Shown: positions 28,306 through 37,015 of the stretch, in pieces
Position numbering within the stretch: position 1 is the stretch's first letter
How the letters are laid out: each line of letters begins with the position of its first letter
Origin: Phycisphaerae bacterium
GTDB taxonomy: Bacteria > Planctomycetota > Phycisphaerae > Sedimentisphaerales > Anaerobacaceae
Assembly (NCBI GenBank): GCA_021736645.1
Contig: JAIPFM010000231.1
Location: forward strand, 1 to 43,491
Direction: 5' to 3'
DNA: 43,491 nucleotides
Made by a program: the position numbers and the translations under genes
Notes under the pieces: generated by a model
Told to the model about the DNA's origin: nothing
What the model saw: only the letters and a program-made list of their open reading frames with translations
The model's database searches: none

Positions 28306-28321
28306 TGCAAACAACATGCCA
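28306..28321 (-). promoter_or_regulatory. Sigma-54 (RpoN) promoter of the flgB operon
   Basis: On the minus strand TGGCATGTTGTTTGCA matches the -24/-12 consensus (TGGCAC-N5-TTGCA) with the exact GG-N10-GC spacing. The predicted start near 28295 leaves a short leader before flgB. Sigma-54 commonly drives middle flagellar genes. Confidence 0.75.
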
Positions 28322-28639
28322 ACATCCCAAATGTCACCCTCCGATTGGCTTTTGCCCCCTATTAACCTCTGAAACCCCATAAAATCACGAGTCATGAAGG
28401 CATCTTTCCAAAGCTGGTGTCAGTTTTTTAAACAGTCGCGCAATCCACAGGACACAAATCACCCATCACGTCACTGCCTCACAGGCTTGTGCAGACACTT
28501 CCGGAAGATCTTTCCTCACCGCAACCACTCATGAACTGGCCGAAGCCCTGGGGTGTTGTGCCTGAAACCGCATTCTTACACCATCTATCCCCTTTTCGGG
28601 GACGGTCATCACAGTCACCCCCCTATCCGTCACCAAGAT
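28322..28639. promoter_or_regulatory. Shared control region between divergent flagellar operons
   Basis: About 320 bp without a gene between the two sigma-54 promoter matches. It holds a 10-bp palindrome CTTCCGGAAG (28498-28507) and a small hairpin TCCCC-TTTTC-GGGGA (28588-28602). Sigma-54 promoters need an enhancer-bound activator, and this is where its sites would be expected; which sequence serves is not shown. Confidence 0.4.
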
Positions 28640-28655
28640 TGGCATAAGAATTGCT
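28640..28655 (+). promoter_or_regulatory. Sigma-54 (RpoN) promoter of the fliK-like operon
   Basis: TGGCATAAGAATTGCT fits the consensus with GG-N10-GC spacing. It is only 12 bp from the ATG at 28668, so the mRNA would start within a few bases of the codon, leaving no room for a ribosome site. Confidence 0.7.
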
Positions 28656-28667
28656 GACATTGCCATC

Positions 28668-30467
28668 ATGATAAATGCACAGATACTGGCCAAGACGCTC
28701 GTCTCACCTGGACAGAATGCTCGATCGATTCAGGGCAAACAGTCCGGCTCAGATCAAATACGACTCCAGGACCCTGGTCAGCCCCCCTCAGACCTGGCTG
28801 TTGAACATGGGAATTCTCTAAAGGATGGGCAAGGCAGCAAAACTGAGTCAGCTCCTGATTCCAAGGACTTTAAGCACGCACTGAACGAAAAAATGGCGGA
28901 ATCCAAACAGGCCGCCTCTCCTGAAGATTCTCCTGAACCATCACAAGATCCCACACCCACTACGCTGCAGTCATATGTGACACCCGTTCAGGGATTGACT
29001 GAGCCCCAATCAAACCCGCCAATCCAAATCACGGCTGGAGTCACTCTTTCAGAAGAGCCGCCCGTGCTCGTGTCAACTGAGCCGGTATTGGTTCCTCAGA
29101 CAGAGGCTCAGAATTCCAAGGACACTGAGAATGCTCAGAATGGCACGAAGAATGAGCCAGTCATATCACAGACGCCTGTGTTGTCTGCAGTCCCAGAGAC
29201 CACAGAGGTGCCTGGGGAGCCTGTCAATGACTCACAAAAACTGAAGGTGCCCACGGAGCCTGTCAATGACTCACAAAGATTGAAGGTGCCCGCGGAGCCT
29301 GCCAATGACTCACAAGAATCGAAAGTGCCTGTGGGGCCATCGCTATACACACCAGAGTCTGCCGCAACTCAGTATGAAGAAACCAATCAAACGACTGAGT
29401 CTTCTGCGATCCAGGCAGATGCGCAGCCTGTCATTGAGCCAATCACGCAGGACACACCTGCTCAACCTGTCGGATCTTCCACGGCACATGTCACTGATAA
29501 GCCTGTCGAACCTCAAGTGGCGATATATGAAGGCGTCAGCCCAAAACCCGAGCAGACTGACCCTGTTCAGTCTCAGCCCGCAGCTGCCCGGGCAGAGAAT
29601 ACACCGGTGGCCCCTGAACCGCCTCAAATACAACCCTTACAGGTAGACCCGGAATCCAAACCCTTGCCCACAAAAAAAACCACGTTCGACATTCAGTCCA
29701 TGCCACAGGAAGACTCCCATAGGGGTGAGACCAAGGCGGAGCCGCTCACGATGTCCCATGCCCGACAAAAGCCGCAAGCCGAGGCATTGGATCCCATTCA
29801 GGTGTCGCATCCGATTCAGCAGGCAGTCACCACCAAACTTGAATCCTCTCATGAACAACCGGTTATGACCGAATCGCCTGACACCTCGGAAACAAACGGG
29901 GGACTTCAACCGACTCAAACCACCCCATCTGGGGTTGGCTTGCCTGAGACACCGGTCACGCCCCCCTCCGCAGAGGCCTCACTGCCGCGCACCCTGGACC
30001 CGGCCACCACCTTGGTGGCACGTCAGATCCAGGAATCCATAGCGCAGGGCATTCAGCAGGACAGTCGCCAGATTATTCTCCGCCTGGACCCGCCGGAACT
30101 GGGCCGGGTCGCGATCAGGTTCCAAGAGGACGACCAGGGCATTACAGGCGTGCTGGAAGTCCAGAGGTCCCAGACCCGTCATGATATTCAGCAGGCCCTG
30201 CCAGAGATCATACAGCACCTTCAAAACAGTGGCGTACAAATCAAACGCATAGAAGTGCTCCTGTCCGCAAATGCGGACCCGGAAACCTTCGAAGACCAGG
30301 CATTTTCCCAGGCACAGGATCAAGGCTTCGAACAGCAGCAAACCTCTGGAAACAACACGGCTCATCGCAGCCCATCTTTCCGCTGGGCCTCATCACCTGG
30401 TGGCGCGGTTCCTCAGCCGAGGCAGGAACAGTATGTGTCCGACCAGGGCATCGATATGCTTATTTAG
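28668..30467 (+). CDS. fliK: FliK-like flagellar hook-length control protein
   Basis: A 599-residue protein. Residues about 50-430 are low-complexity, rich in Pro, Glu, Gln, Thr and Ser, typical of the FliK ruler region. The C-terminal domain (about 440-550) has the hook-length signature ILRLDPPELGRVAIRFQEDDQGITGVLEVQ, followed by RHDIQQALPEIIQHLQNSGVQIKRIEVL, matching the FliK C-terminal (Flg_hook) domain that switches export from hook to filament. Inside the ruler region three 13-residue tandem repeats (VPxEPxNDSQxxK) lie at 29208-29324. The ATG at 28668 has no visible ribosome site and is nearly leaderless. The next gene follows after 36 bp, on the same strand. Confidence 0.88.
   Translation: MINAQILAKTLVSPGQNARSIQGKQSGSDQIRLQDPGQPPSDLAVEHGNSLKDGQGSKTESAPDSKDFKHALNEKMAESKQAASPEDSPEPSQDPTPTTLQSYVTPVQGLTEPQSNPPIQITAGVTLSEEPPVLVSTEPVLVPQTEAQNSKDTENAQNGTKNEPVISQTPVLSAVPETTEVPGEPVNDSQKLKVPTEPVNDSQRLKVPAEPANDSQESKVPVGPSLYTPESAATQYEETNQTTESSAIQADAQPVIEPITQDTPAQPVGSSTAHVTDKPVEPQVAIYEGVSPKPEQTDPVQSQPAAARAENTPVAPEPPQIQPLQVDPESKPLPTKKTTFDIQSMPQEDSHRGETKAEPLTMSHARQKPQAEALDPIQVSHPIQQAVTTKLESSHEQPVMTESPDTSETNGGLQPTQTTPSGVGLPETPVTPPSAEASLPRTLDPATTLVARQIQESIAQGIQQDSRQIILRLDPPELGRVAIRFQEDDQGITGVLEVQRSQTRHDIQQALPEIIQHLQNSGVQIKRIEVLLSANADPETFEDQAFSQAQDQGFEQQQTSGNNTAHRSPSFRWASSPGGAVPQPRQEQYVSDQGIDMLI
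29208..29324 (+). repeat. Three 39-bp tandem repeats inside fliK
   Basis: Units start at 29208, 29247 and 29286, each beginning GTGCC and encoding VPxEPxNDSQxxK, with a partial fourth after 29325. The period is a multiple of three, so copy number changes would alter ruler length without a frameshift. Confidence 0.85.
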
Positions 30468-30503
30468 ACGATCGACACGGAACTTACGCAAAGGAGGCAG
30501 GAC

Positions 30504-32273
30504 GTGTCTGATATTGCCCAGATCATGACTGCGGCTGCAAAGCACCACAAAGACGGTGACCTGGATCAGGCTACCACGCTCTACAAACAGGTCCTTGAAC
30601 TCTGCCCGGATCATCCTGATGCCCTGCACAACCTGGGACTCATGGCCTATGAGGCACGCGCGTGGGACACGGCCCTGGCCTATCTCAAGCGGGCCATTAT
30701 TGCACACCCCAGAATTCCCGAATTCTACAACACCTACGGTGTGATTCTGGCCGCAGCCGGACACCTGGACCAGGCCCTGCTGGCCTATGCCCAGGCCACG
30801 ACCCTGCATCCGACGTATACAGAGGCGTACAACAACATGGCACTGGCCTTTAGCCTGCAAGGGCACCACATCAAGGCAGTGGAACATCTCAAACTGGCAC
30901 TCAAGCACAGTCCGGATTCGGCTGTGACCTATTACAATCTGGCCAATACATTGTGTCACCTGGCCTCGGACAATGAAGCCATCGATCATTTTCAGCACGC
31001 CCTGCGCCTCAATCCGAATCTGGTCCAGGCGCATATTAACCTGGCCAATCTCTTGCAGCAAAAGTCGAGACACGCAGAGGCCATCGCCTGCTACAAACAG
31101 GCCTTGAGGGTCCTGCCGGATCAGCCCCGAATTCTGCATGATATGGGCAATGCGCTCAAGGCCTGCGGAGATTACAGCGAAGCGATTGCTGCCATCAGGC
31201 AGGCCCTGTCTCTAAACGGACAGTATGCACAAGCCTGGAACAGTCTGGGGGTGGCATACAAAGAATCGGGCCAATGTGACGAGGCCATTGCCTGCTACGA
31301 CAAGGCCATTGCCATCGAACCCGACTACCCGGATGCCCATTGGAATCGGACTCTAACCCTGCTCTTGAAAGGTGATCTTGCTGAGGGGTGGTCCAGGTAT
31401 CAGGTCCATTATGAAGCCCTGAAAACCAGGACCTCTCAACCCAAAGACGACCATCCTCTGTGGCAGGGCGACGCCCTCAAGGGCCGACGTATCCTGGTTC
31501 GGTTTGAACAGGGGTTGGGTGACAATCTCCAGTTCATTCGCTACCTGCCGCTGGTCCGGCAACTCGGCGGCACAGTCATTTATCAGGCCAAGCCCGCGTT
31601 GTTGCCTTTACTGGAAGGATTTCAAGGCATTGACGAACTGATTGAAGCCAGACCTGATCACCAGATCCCAGTCCCCTATAATTTTCAGATCAGCCTCATG
31701 GATCTTCCGCGTGTGTTCAAAACCACGTTGACCAACCTACCGGACACCGTGCCCTACCTCACTGCAGACCCCATCAAGGTCGCGGCCTGGCAGGACACCT
31801 TCATCCATTCAGGCATGAAGGTCGGCCTGGTCTGGGCAGGCAGCCCGTTCCACAGGAACGACGGCAATCGATCCTGTCCACTCAAGGCACTGGCCCCCCT
31901 GGCACAGGCCCAGGGCGTTCATTTTTACGGCCTTCAAACAGGGTCCGCCGGACAGGAATCACAGACACACTTGAGCCACCATTTTCACAATATTGGACAT
32001 CGGTTTCGTGATCTGTCGGACACCGCCGCAGCCATCGCGCATCTGGATCTTGTCATTTCTGTGGACACGGCCGTGCTTCACCTTGCCGGGGCCCTGGGCA
32101 AATCCGTGTGGGGTCTGCTGCCCTATGCACCAGACTGGCGATGGATGCTCCATCGTCATGACAGCCCATGGTACCCCACACTCAGGTTGTTTCGTCAACC
32201 CAGGCCCGGAGATTGGACCACCGTGTTTGACCAGGTGACCCATGCATTACAGACCTATGTCAGGATGTTTTAA
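30504..32273 (+). CDS. TPR protein with GT-B glycosyltransferase domain (OGT/GT9-like), copy 1
   Basis: A 589-residue soluble protein. About the first 290 residues are tandem TPR motifs (e.g. YTEAYNNMALAFSLQGHHIKAVEHLKLALKHSPDSA), which bind peptides or proteins. The rest is a GT-B-like domain: RILVRFEQGLGDNLQFIRYLP, VGLVWAGSPFHRNDGNRSC and LDLVISVDTAVLHLAGALGKSVWGLLPYAPDWRWML. This architecture resembles TPR-OGT and GT9-related enzymes that put sugars on proteins. The start is GTG with a full AAGGAGG about 6 nt upstream. It lies 36 bp after fliK and 21 bp before a paralogue, suggesting co-transcription with fliK and a role in flagellar or surface protein glycosylation. Acceptor and sugar are unknown. 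Confidence 0.85.
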   Translation: MSDIAQIMTAAAKHHKDGDLDQATTLYKQVLELCPDHPDALHNLGLMAYEARAWDTALAYLKRAIIAHPRIPEFYNTYGVILAAAGHLDQALLAYAQATTLHPTYTEAYNNMALAFSLQGHHIKAVEHLKLALKHSPDSAVTYYNLANTLCHLASDNEAIDHFQHALRLNPNLVQAHINLANLLQQKSRHAEAIACYKQALRVLPDQPRILHDMGNALKACGDYSEAIAAIRQALSLNGQYAQAWNSLGVAYKESGQCDEAIACYDKAIAIEPDYPDAHWNRTLTLLLKGDLAEGWSRYQVHYEALKTRTSQPKDDHPLWQGDALKGRRILVRFEQGLGDNLQFIRYLPLVRQLGGTVIYQAKPALLPLLEGFQGIDELIEARPDHQIPVPYNFQISLMDLPRVFKTTLTNLPDTVPYLTADPIKVAAWQDTFIHSGMKVGLVWAGSPFHRNDGNRSCPLKALAPLAQAQGVHFYGLQTGSAGQESQTHLSHHFHNIGHRFRDLSDTAAAIAHLDLVISVDTAVLHLAGALGKSVWGLLPYAPDWRWMLHRHDSPWYPTLRLFRQPRPGDWTTVFDQVTHALQTYVRMF

Positions 32274-32294
32274 ACATAAGGAGAATACCTCGCA

Positions 32295-34271
32295 GTGAGT
32301 GCTTCGTCTCAAACATTGGAAACCGCCTTCCAGCATCACCTTGCCGGACAACTCGATCAGGCACGTACCTGTTATGAACAGGTCGTGGCCCAGCACAGTC
32401 GCCACGCGGCGGCCCTGCACGGACTCGCCATGATTGCGTGCGCTCAGCAACAGTATGACAGCGCGGCGCACCTGGCAGAGCGTGCCATTGAGGCCCAGCC
32501 GGATATCGCAACCTTTTACAACACGCTCGGCATTGCCTATGACACCCTGGGCCAGAAAGAACAGGCCCTTCACGCCTTTCGCCAGGCCGTGACACTCAAG
32601 CCGGATCATGCGGAGGCCTATCACAATATGGGCGTGTCACTCCTGAGTCTTCATCAGTATGATGCGGCCATTGAGCAATGCAGGAAAGCCATGACCCTCA
32701 ATCCACAGTTGGTCAAAGCCTATGTCACCTTAGCCCGGTGTTTTCAGGCCCAGGGCGATCGGCGTCAGGCCATCCATTATTTTGAACAGGCCGTACAAAT
32801 CGATGCGGATCTGCTTGAAGCCTATGTGGAATTGGCCCACTTGTATCAAGGACAGGAGCAACTGGAATGCGCTGCGACTGCCTTGCAGAGAATCGTTCAA
32901 ATCGGCCCGGCCAGTGCTGAGGTGCATACCAGACTCGGCATGATACTGCGTCAGCTGGGCCAAGACAGAGAGGCCAGACAACACTATATGGAGGCCCTTC
33001 GACTCAAACCCGGCCTGGCCGAGGCGCACAACAACCTCGGCAACCTCCTGAATCAACATGGTCTTTACCAGGAAGCCTTGCACCACTATGAACAGGCCAC
33101 ACAGGCCAATGCCCATTACGCAGAGAGTTTTAATAATCTGGCTGCCACATTGATCCACCTGAATCGGTTGGCCGACGCAGTGACACACTGTCACAAGGCC
33201 ATCACACTCAAACCAGCCTATGCTGAGGCCCACAACACGTTGGCCTCAGCCTACATGAAACAGGGACGCTACCAGGAAGCCAAAGACAAGTTCATGCATA
33301 CCCTCGCCTTGAACCCCGAGTATGCAGAGGCCCACAGCAATCTCGGTATGATTCATCTGGTACTCGGAGAGTTTGACGCCGGGTGGCGTGAATACGAATG
33401 GCGTCTCAAGAGCCCGGTCTTCCGGCAGCGGTACACCTGCAAGCAGCCTCGCTGGGACGGCACCCCCTTCCCGGGCAAAACCCTGCTCGTACATTATGAA
33501 CAGGGCATGGGCGACTCCATGCAGTTTATACGCTACCTGCCCAAGGTCAAGGCTCTGGGCGGCACAGTCCTGTACCAAGACAGACCTCCACTCAAAACCC
33601 TGTTTCAGAAATACCCGGGCATCGACCGATTTATCTGCCTGGGTGACACGGACATGCCTCAGTTCGACATGCAGGCCTCTGTCATGAGTCTACCCTTTTT
33701 GTTGGGCACGCAGGAGCACAACATCCCGGCCACCTCGGTCTACCTCAAGGCTGAGGTCGAAAAGATCAAGCGCATGCAGGCCTACATTCAGTCGCACGAT
33801 TTTAACGTGGGTATTGTCTGGGCCGGTTCCAAGGTGCATAAGAACAACCGAAACCGATCCTGCGATCCGGCCCTGTTCCGGAGTCTGGCACAGTGCCCTG
33901 GTATAGGCCTGTACGGACTGCAGCGACCGGACAGCGAACCGGCCGCACCGGACTGCCTCGCCGACCTGCTGGTCACAAACCTGGGGGAACACTTTCAGGA
34001 CTTCTCTGATACGGCCGGGGCCATTGCCCACATGGATCTCATCCTCTCAGTGGACACTTCGGTACTCCACCTGGCCTGTGCCATGGGCAAACCCACCTGG
34101 GCCCTGCTCCCATATGTCCCGGACTGGCGATGGATGCTGGACCGGACGGACAGCCCCTGGTATCCCACACTGCGTCTGTTCCGCCAGAGCCGGCCCGGTC
34201 AGTGGCAACCGGTGTTCGATGCCGTTGCGGAGTCACTCAACCACACCCTTCAATTGCATAGGAGCCGCTGA
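32295..34271 (+). CDS. TPR protein with GT-B glycosyltransferase domain (OGT/GT9-like), copy 2
   Basis: A 658-residue paralogue of the preceding gene with a longer TPR array (about 1-350, ending LGEFDAGWREYEWRL). Its GT-B-like domain has LLVHYEQGMGDSMQFIRYLP, VGIVWAGSKVHKNNRNRSC and LILSVDTSVLHLACAMGKPTWALLPYVPDWRWML, so the putative donor-site motifs are preserved. The start is GTG, with AAGGAG 11 nt upstream. The stop is 4 bp before the next start. Its C-terminal motif (DRTDSPWYP) is closer to copy 3 than to copy 1, suggesting stepwise tandem duplication. Confidence 0.85.
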   Translation: MSASSQTLETAFQHHLAGQLDQARTCYEQVVAQHSRHAAALHGLAMIACAQQQYDSAAHLAERAIEAQPDIATFYNTLGIAYDTLGQKEQALHAFRQAVTLKPDHAEAYHNMGVSLLSLHQYDAAIEQCRKAMTLNPQLVKAYVTLARCFQAQGDRRQAIHYFEQAVQIDADLLEAYVELAHLYQGQEQLECAATALQRIVQIGPASAEVHTRLGMILRQLGQDREARQHYMEALRLKPGLAEAHNNLGNLLNQHGLYQEALHHYEQATQANAHYAESFNNLAATLIHLNRLADAVTHCHKAITLKPAYAEAHNTLASAYMKQGRYQEAKDKFMHTLALNPEYAEAHSNLGMIHLVLGEFDAGWREYEWRLKSPVFRQRYTCKQPRWDGTPFPGKTLLVHYEQGMGDSMQFIRYLPKVKALGGTVLYQDRPPLKTLFQKYPGIDRFICLGDTDMPQFDMQASVMSLPFLLGTQEHNIPATSVYLKAEVEKIKRMQAYIQSHDFNVGIVWAGSKVHKNNRNRSCDPALFRSLAQCPGIGLYGLQRPDSEPAAPDCLADLLVTNLGEHFQDFSDTAGAIAHMDLILSVDTSVLHLACAMGKPTWALLPYVPDWRWMLDRTDSPWYPTLRLFRQSRPGQWQPVFDAVAESLNHTLQLHRSR

Positions 34272-34275
34272 ATCC

Positions 34276-36822
34276 ATGGCCATGACGGAGTTACTCAAAC
34301 AGGCTGTTCAATGCCATCAAAACGGTCGCCTGGATCAGGCGGAGGCCCTGTATCAGGAAGCCCTCCAGCACGCGCCGGACCATGCAGACATCCACCACTG
34401 CCTGGGCATCATTGCCAGTCAAACCAAACGCCATGATATGGCCCTGGATCACCTGCGCAAGGCCCTGACAGTGTCGCCTGACGTGGCACAGTTTCACAAT
34501 ACACTGGGCATTGCCCTGGAAAAGGCCGGACTGGAACAAGACGCAGTCAAGGCGTATGAGCAGGCCATAGAATTAAACCCAGCCTTTGCAGAGGCATACA
34601 ATAACCTGGCCATTGTATGGCAGGGCCTGGGCAACTATGACAAGGCCATTGAGGCGAGCACCCAGGCACTGACTCTGCTGCCTGAACAGAGCGGCTTTCA
34701 CAATACACTGGGCTACAGCCTGCAGCACAAAGGCCAGACAGAACAGGCCCTGGCCAGTTTCAAACGCGCCCTCCACTACCACCCCAATCACCCGGAACCG
34801 CTCAATCACATGGGCGTGATCTATACTGAACTCGAACAGTACGACCAGGCCATTGCCTGCCTCACACAGGCCATTGCCCTGGCCACAGACTATGCAGAAG
34901 CCCACAACCAACTCGGCATGGCCTACCATGGTGCTGAGCGGATGGATGACGCCATTGCCGCCTTCAAACAGGCCCTGGCCCTGGAACCTGACTTCATCCA
35001 GGCCCTGTATAATCTGGGCAACGTCCAATTGACCCAGGGCCTCTGCCATCAGGCCATCGAGACCTTTCAGCAGTGCCTGGCTCTGGACCCGGACTATGCC
35101 CTGGCCCACTGGAACCTGTCCCATGCCCTGCTGCTCAGTGGTCAGTACGAACAGGCCTGGCCCCATTATGCCTGGCGTCACCACCCGGATCTGGCGATCT
35201 CAACCTATCCCTTTCCCCTCCAGGGACCTGCGTGGGACGGCCACCCCTTTCCAGACCAGCGATTACTCATCCACTTCGAGCAGGGGTATGGTGACAGCCT
35301 CCAGTTCGCACGGTTTATTGCCCAGGCCAAGGCCCTGGGCGGTACAGTGATTGTGCAGGTACGTGCATCTCTGGCCCGCATCTTCGAGACTGTCGCCGGC
35401 ATTGACGAACTGGTCATCGTGGGCAGAGACGGTGTGGCCCCGGACATGCAGTACGACATCCACACCTCGTTACTGGACCTGCCTCAACGGCTGAACACCA
35501 CGCTCGACACACTCACCAGCAGCCCCTATGTCACGTGTCCTCAGGACCTGACAAACGCCTGGCAATCGCGTATCGAATCGCCCCACCTTAAAGTCGGCAT
35601 CGTGTGGGCAGGCAGCCCGAAGCACGGCAATGACAAAAGGCGCTCGTGCGACCTAGGCCATTGGTCGCCCCTCATGGCCCTGCCCGGCATTGCATGGTAC
35701 AGCCTGCAAATGGGCCCAGCCGCAGCCCAACTCAGTCAGAGCCCGTTTTCAGAGATCATGACAGATCTCAGCCATGCCACCGCAGACTTTGATGACACCA
35801 GCGCTGCCATTGAACAACTCGATCTGGTCATTACGGTGGACACCGCTGTCCTGCACCTGGCAGGTGCCATGGGCAAACCCACCTGGGCCCTGCTGCCCTA
35901 TGCCCCGGACTGGCGATGGATGCTGGATCGCACGGACAGTCCATGGTACCCGAGTGTGACACTCTTCAGACAGAACACGCCGGGAGACTGGCAGGGCGTC
36001 CTGCGGGACGTCACCTCCAGACTCGCGAGTCTCACCTCTTCTGAATCGGCCATAGCACACCCCCCAAAAACGACCACAGCCGTGCCGGTTATCATTCCGG
36101 CATACAAAAACAAACCGCAATTGGACACCTGTATTGAGCATCTCAATCGTCAGACCGTACCCTGTGACATATTCATCAGGGACAACAGTGACGACAACAT
36201 TTTCTTCACAGCCGCAGTCAATGAAGGCATCAAGCATTTTCTCGCCGTAGACTGTCCCTACATGCTCATCCTCAACCAGGACATGTACCTGGAACCCAAG
36301 GCGGTGGAAGTCATGGTCGCCTTTATGGACGCTCACCCCAGGTGCGGCATGGGTGCCCCCCTGCAATTGCATCACGACAACCCGGACCAGGTCATCTGGG
36401 GCGGAAGCTTTGACGCCTTTCCTGCAGGCAAACACCACATTGGCCCGGTCTCCAGCTTTTCCGAACCACGTCAGGTCATCTGGGTCAATGGGGCCTGCAT
36501 GATCCTAAGAAAGGCCATGATCCAGGACATTGGCCTGCTCGACAAAAACCTTGTCTTTATCGGCAGTGACAGTGACTACAGCTTTACGGCGCGTGCCAGA
36601 GGCTGGGAACTCTGGTGCATCGCCACGGCCCGAGGCCGCCACGAACACGGCGCCTCAGGCGGCACAGCAGACGCTTTTGTCCAGAACCTCAAACTCAAGG
36701 ACATGATCTATTTCGGCAAAAAATGGCTCACAGGCGATCTGTACAGAGATCTCTCCTTTGAAAAGCCCGATGCCCCAACCGTAAACCAGATCATGACACA
36801 AATGCGGGAAGCACTGCTTTAA
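34276..36822 (+). CDS. TPR / GT-B / GT2 three-part glycosyltransferase, copy 3
   Basis: An 848-residue protein with three parts. TPR repeats span about 1-295. A GT-B-like domain (about 325-590) has LLIHFEQGYGDSLQFARF, VGIVWAGSPKHGNDKRRSC and LVITVDTAVLHLAGAMGKPTWALLPYAP. A GT2-type (GT-A) domain (about 601-830) begins VPVIIPAYKNKPQLDTCIEHL, with LILNQDMYLEP as the probable metal/nucleotide-sugar site, WVNGACMILRKAMIQDIGLLDKNLVFIGSDSDYSFTARARGWEL as the acceptor region, and RHEHGASGG. The open frame extends back to 34024, but that part overlaps copy 2; ATG at 34276 with AGGAG 11 nt upstream is the real start. Two catalytic domains in one chain suggest two successive sugar transfers. It is the last gene of the fliK unit; a terminator follows. 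Confidence 0.86.
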   Translation: MAMTELLKQAVQCHQNGRLDQAEALYQEALQHAPDHADIHHCLGIIASQTKRHDMALDHLRKALTVSPDVAQFHNTLGIALEKAGLEQDAVKAYEQAIELNPAFAEAYNNLAIVWQGLGNYDKAIEASTQALTLLPEQSGFHNTLGYSLQHKGQTEQALASFKRALHYHPNHPEPLNHMGVIYTELEQYDQAIACLTQAIALATDYAEAHNQLGMAYHGAERMDDAIAAFKQALALEPDFIQALYNLGNVQLTQGLCHQAIETFQQCLALDPDYALAHWNLSHALLLSGQYEQAWPHYAWRHHPDLAISTYPFPLQGPAWDGHPFPDQRLLIHFEQGYGDSLQFARFIAQAKALGGTVIVQVRASLARIFETVAGIDELVIVGRDGVAPDMQYDIHTSLLDLPQRLNTTLDTLTSSPYVTCPQDLTNAWQSRIESPHLKVGIVWAGSPKHGNDKRRSCDLGHWSPLMALPGIAWYSLQMGPAAAQLSQSPFSEIMTDLSHATADFDDTSAAIEQLDLVITVDTAVLHLAGAMGKPTWALLPYAPDWRWMLDRTDSPWYPSVTLFRQNTPGDWQGVLRDVTSRLASLTSSESAIAHPPKTTTAVPVIIPAYKNKPQLDTCIEHLNRQTVPCDIFIRDNSDDNIFFTAAVNEGIKHFLAVDCPYMLILNQDMYLEPKAVEVMVAFMDAHPRCGMGAPLQLHHDNPDQVIWGGSFDAFPAGKHHIGPVSSFSEPRQVIWVNGACMILRKAMIQDIGLLDKNLVFIGSDSDYSFTARARGWELWCIATARGRHEHGASGGTADAFVQNLKLKDMIYFGKKWLTGDLYRDLSFEKPDAPTVNQIMTQMREALL

Positions 36823-36861
36823 GGGCGAGAGGTTAGGGATTAGGGTGGTACACAGTCGGTC

Positions 36862-36891
36862 ACGAGTCCAGCCTGGCTGACTCGTCTTTTT
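36862..36891 (+). terminator. Terminator of the fliK/glycosyltransferase operon
   Basis: A stem ACGAGTC / GACTCGT with an inner AGC/GCT extension is followed by CTTTTT, about 40 bp after the stop at 36822. Confidence 0.75.
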
Positions 36892-36950
36892 AACTCACCC
36901 AACCAGAGTCATGGGTGACTGGCAGGCCGGGTCCAGGTCTCCAAAGAGCC

Positions 36951-36979
36951 TTGACAAAAGGCCTTACGAAAGTTAAGCT
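36951..36979 (+). promoter_or_regulatory. Possible sigma-70 promoter for the 37016 gene
   Basis: A perfect TTGACA, a 17-bp spacer and a weak TAAGCT lie downstream of the operon terminator and about 40 bp ahead of the gene. Confidence 0.35.
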
Positions 36980-37015
36980 GGGTAAAAACTTCCATTTAAT
37001 GTAATAAGGATGGAC

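Noticed and set aside
29208..29324. CRISPR-like short regular repeats
   Set aside because: The 39-bp units are adjacent with no spacers, in frame within fliK, and encode a repeated peptide.
34024..34275. Upstream extension of the third TPR-glycosyltransferase
   Set aside because: It overlaps the end of copy 2, which has conserved GT motifs there; ATG at 34276 has a ribosome site.
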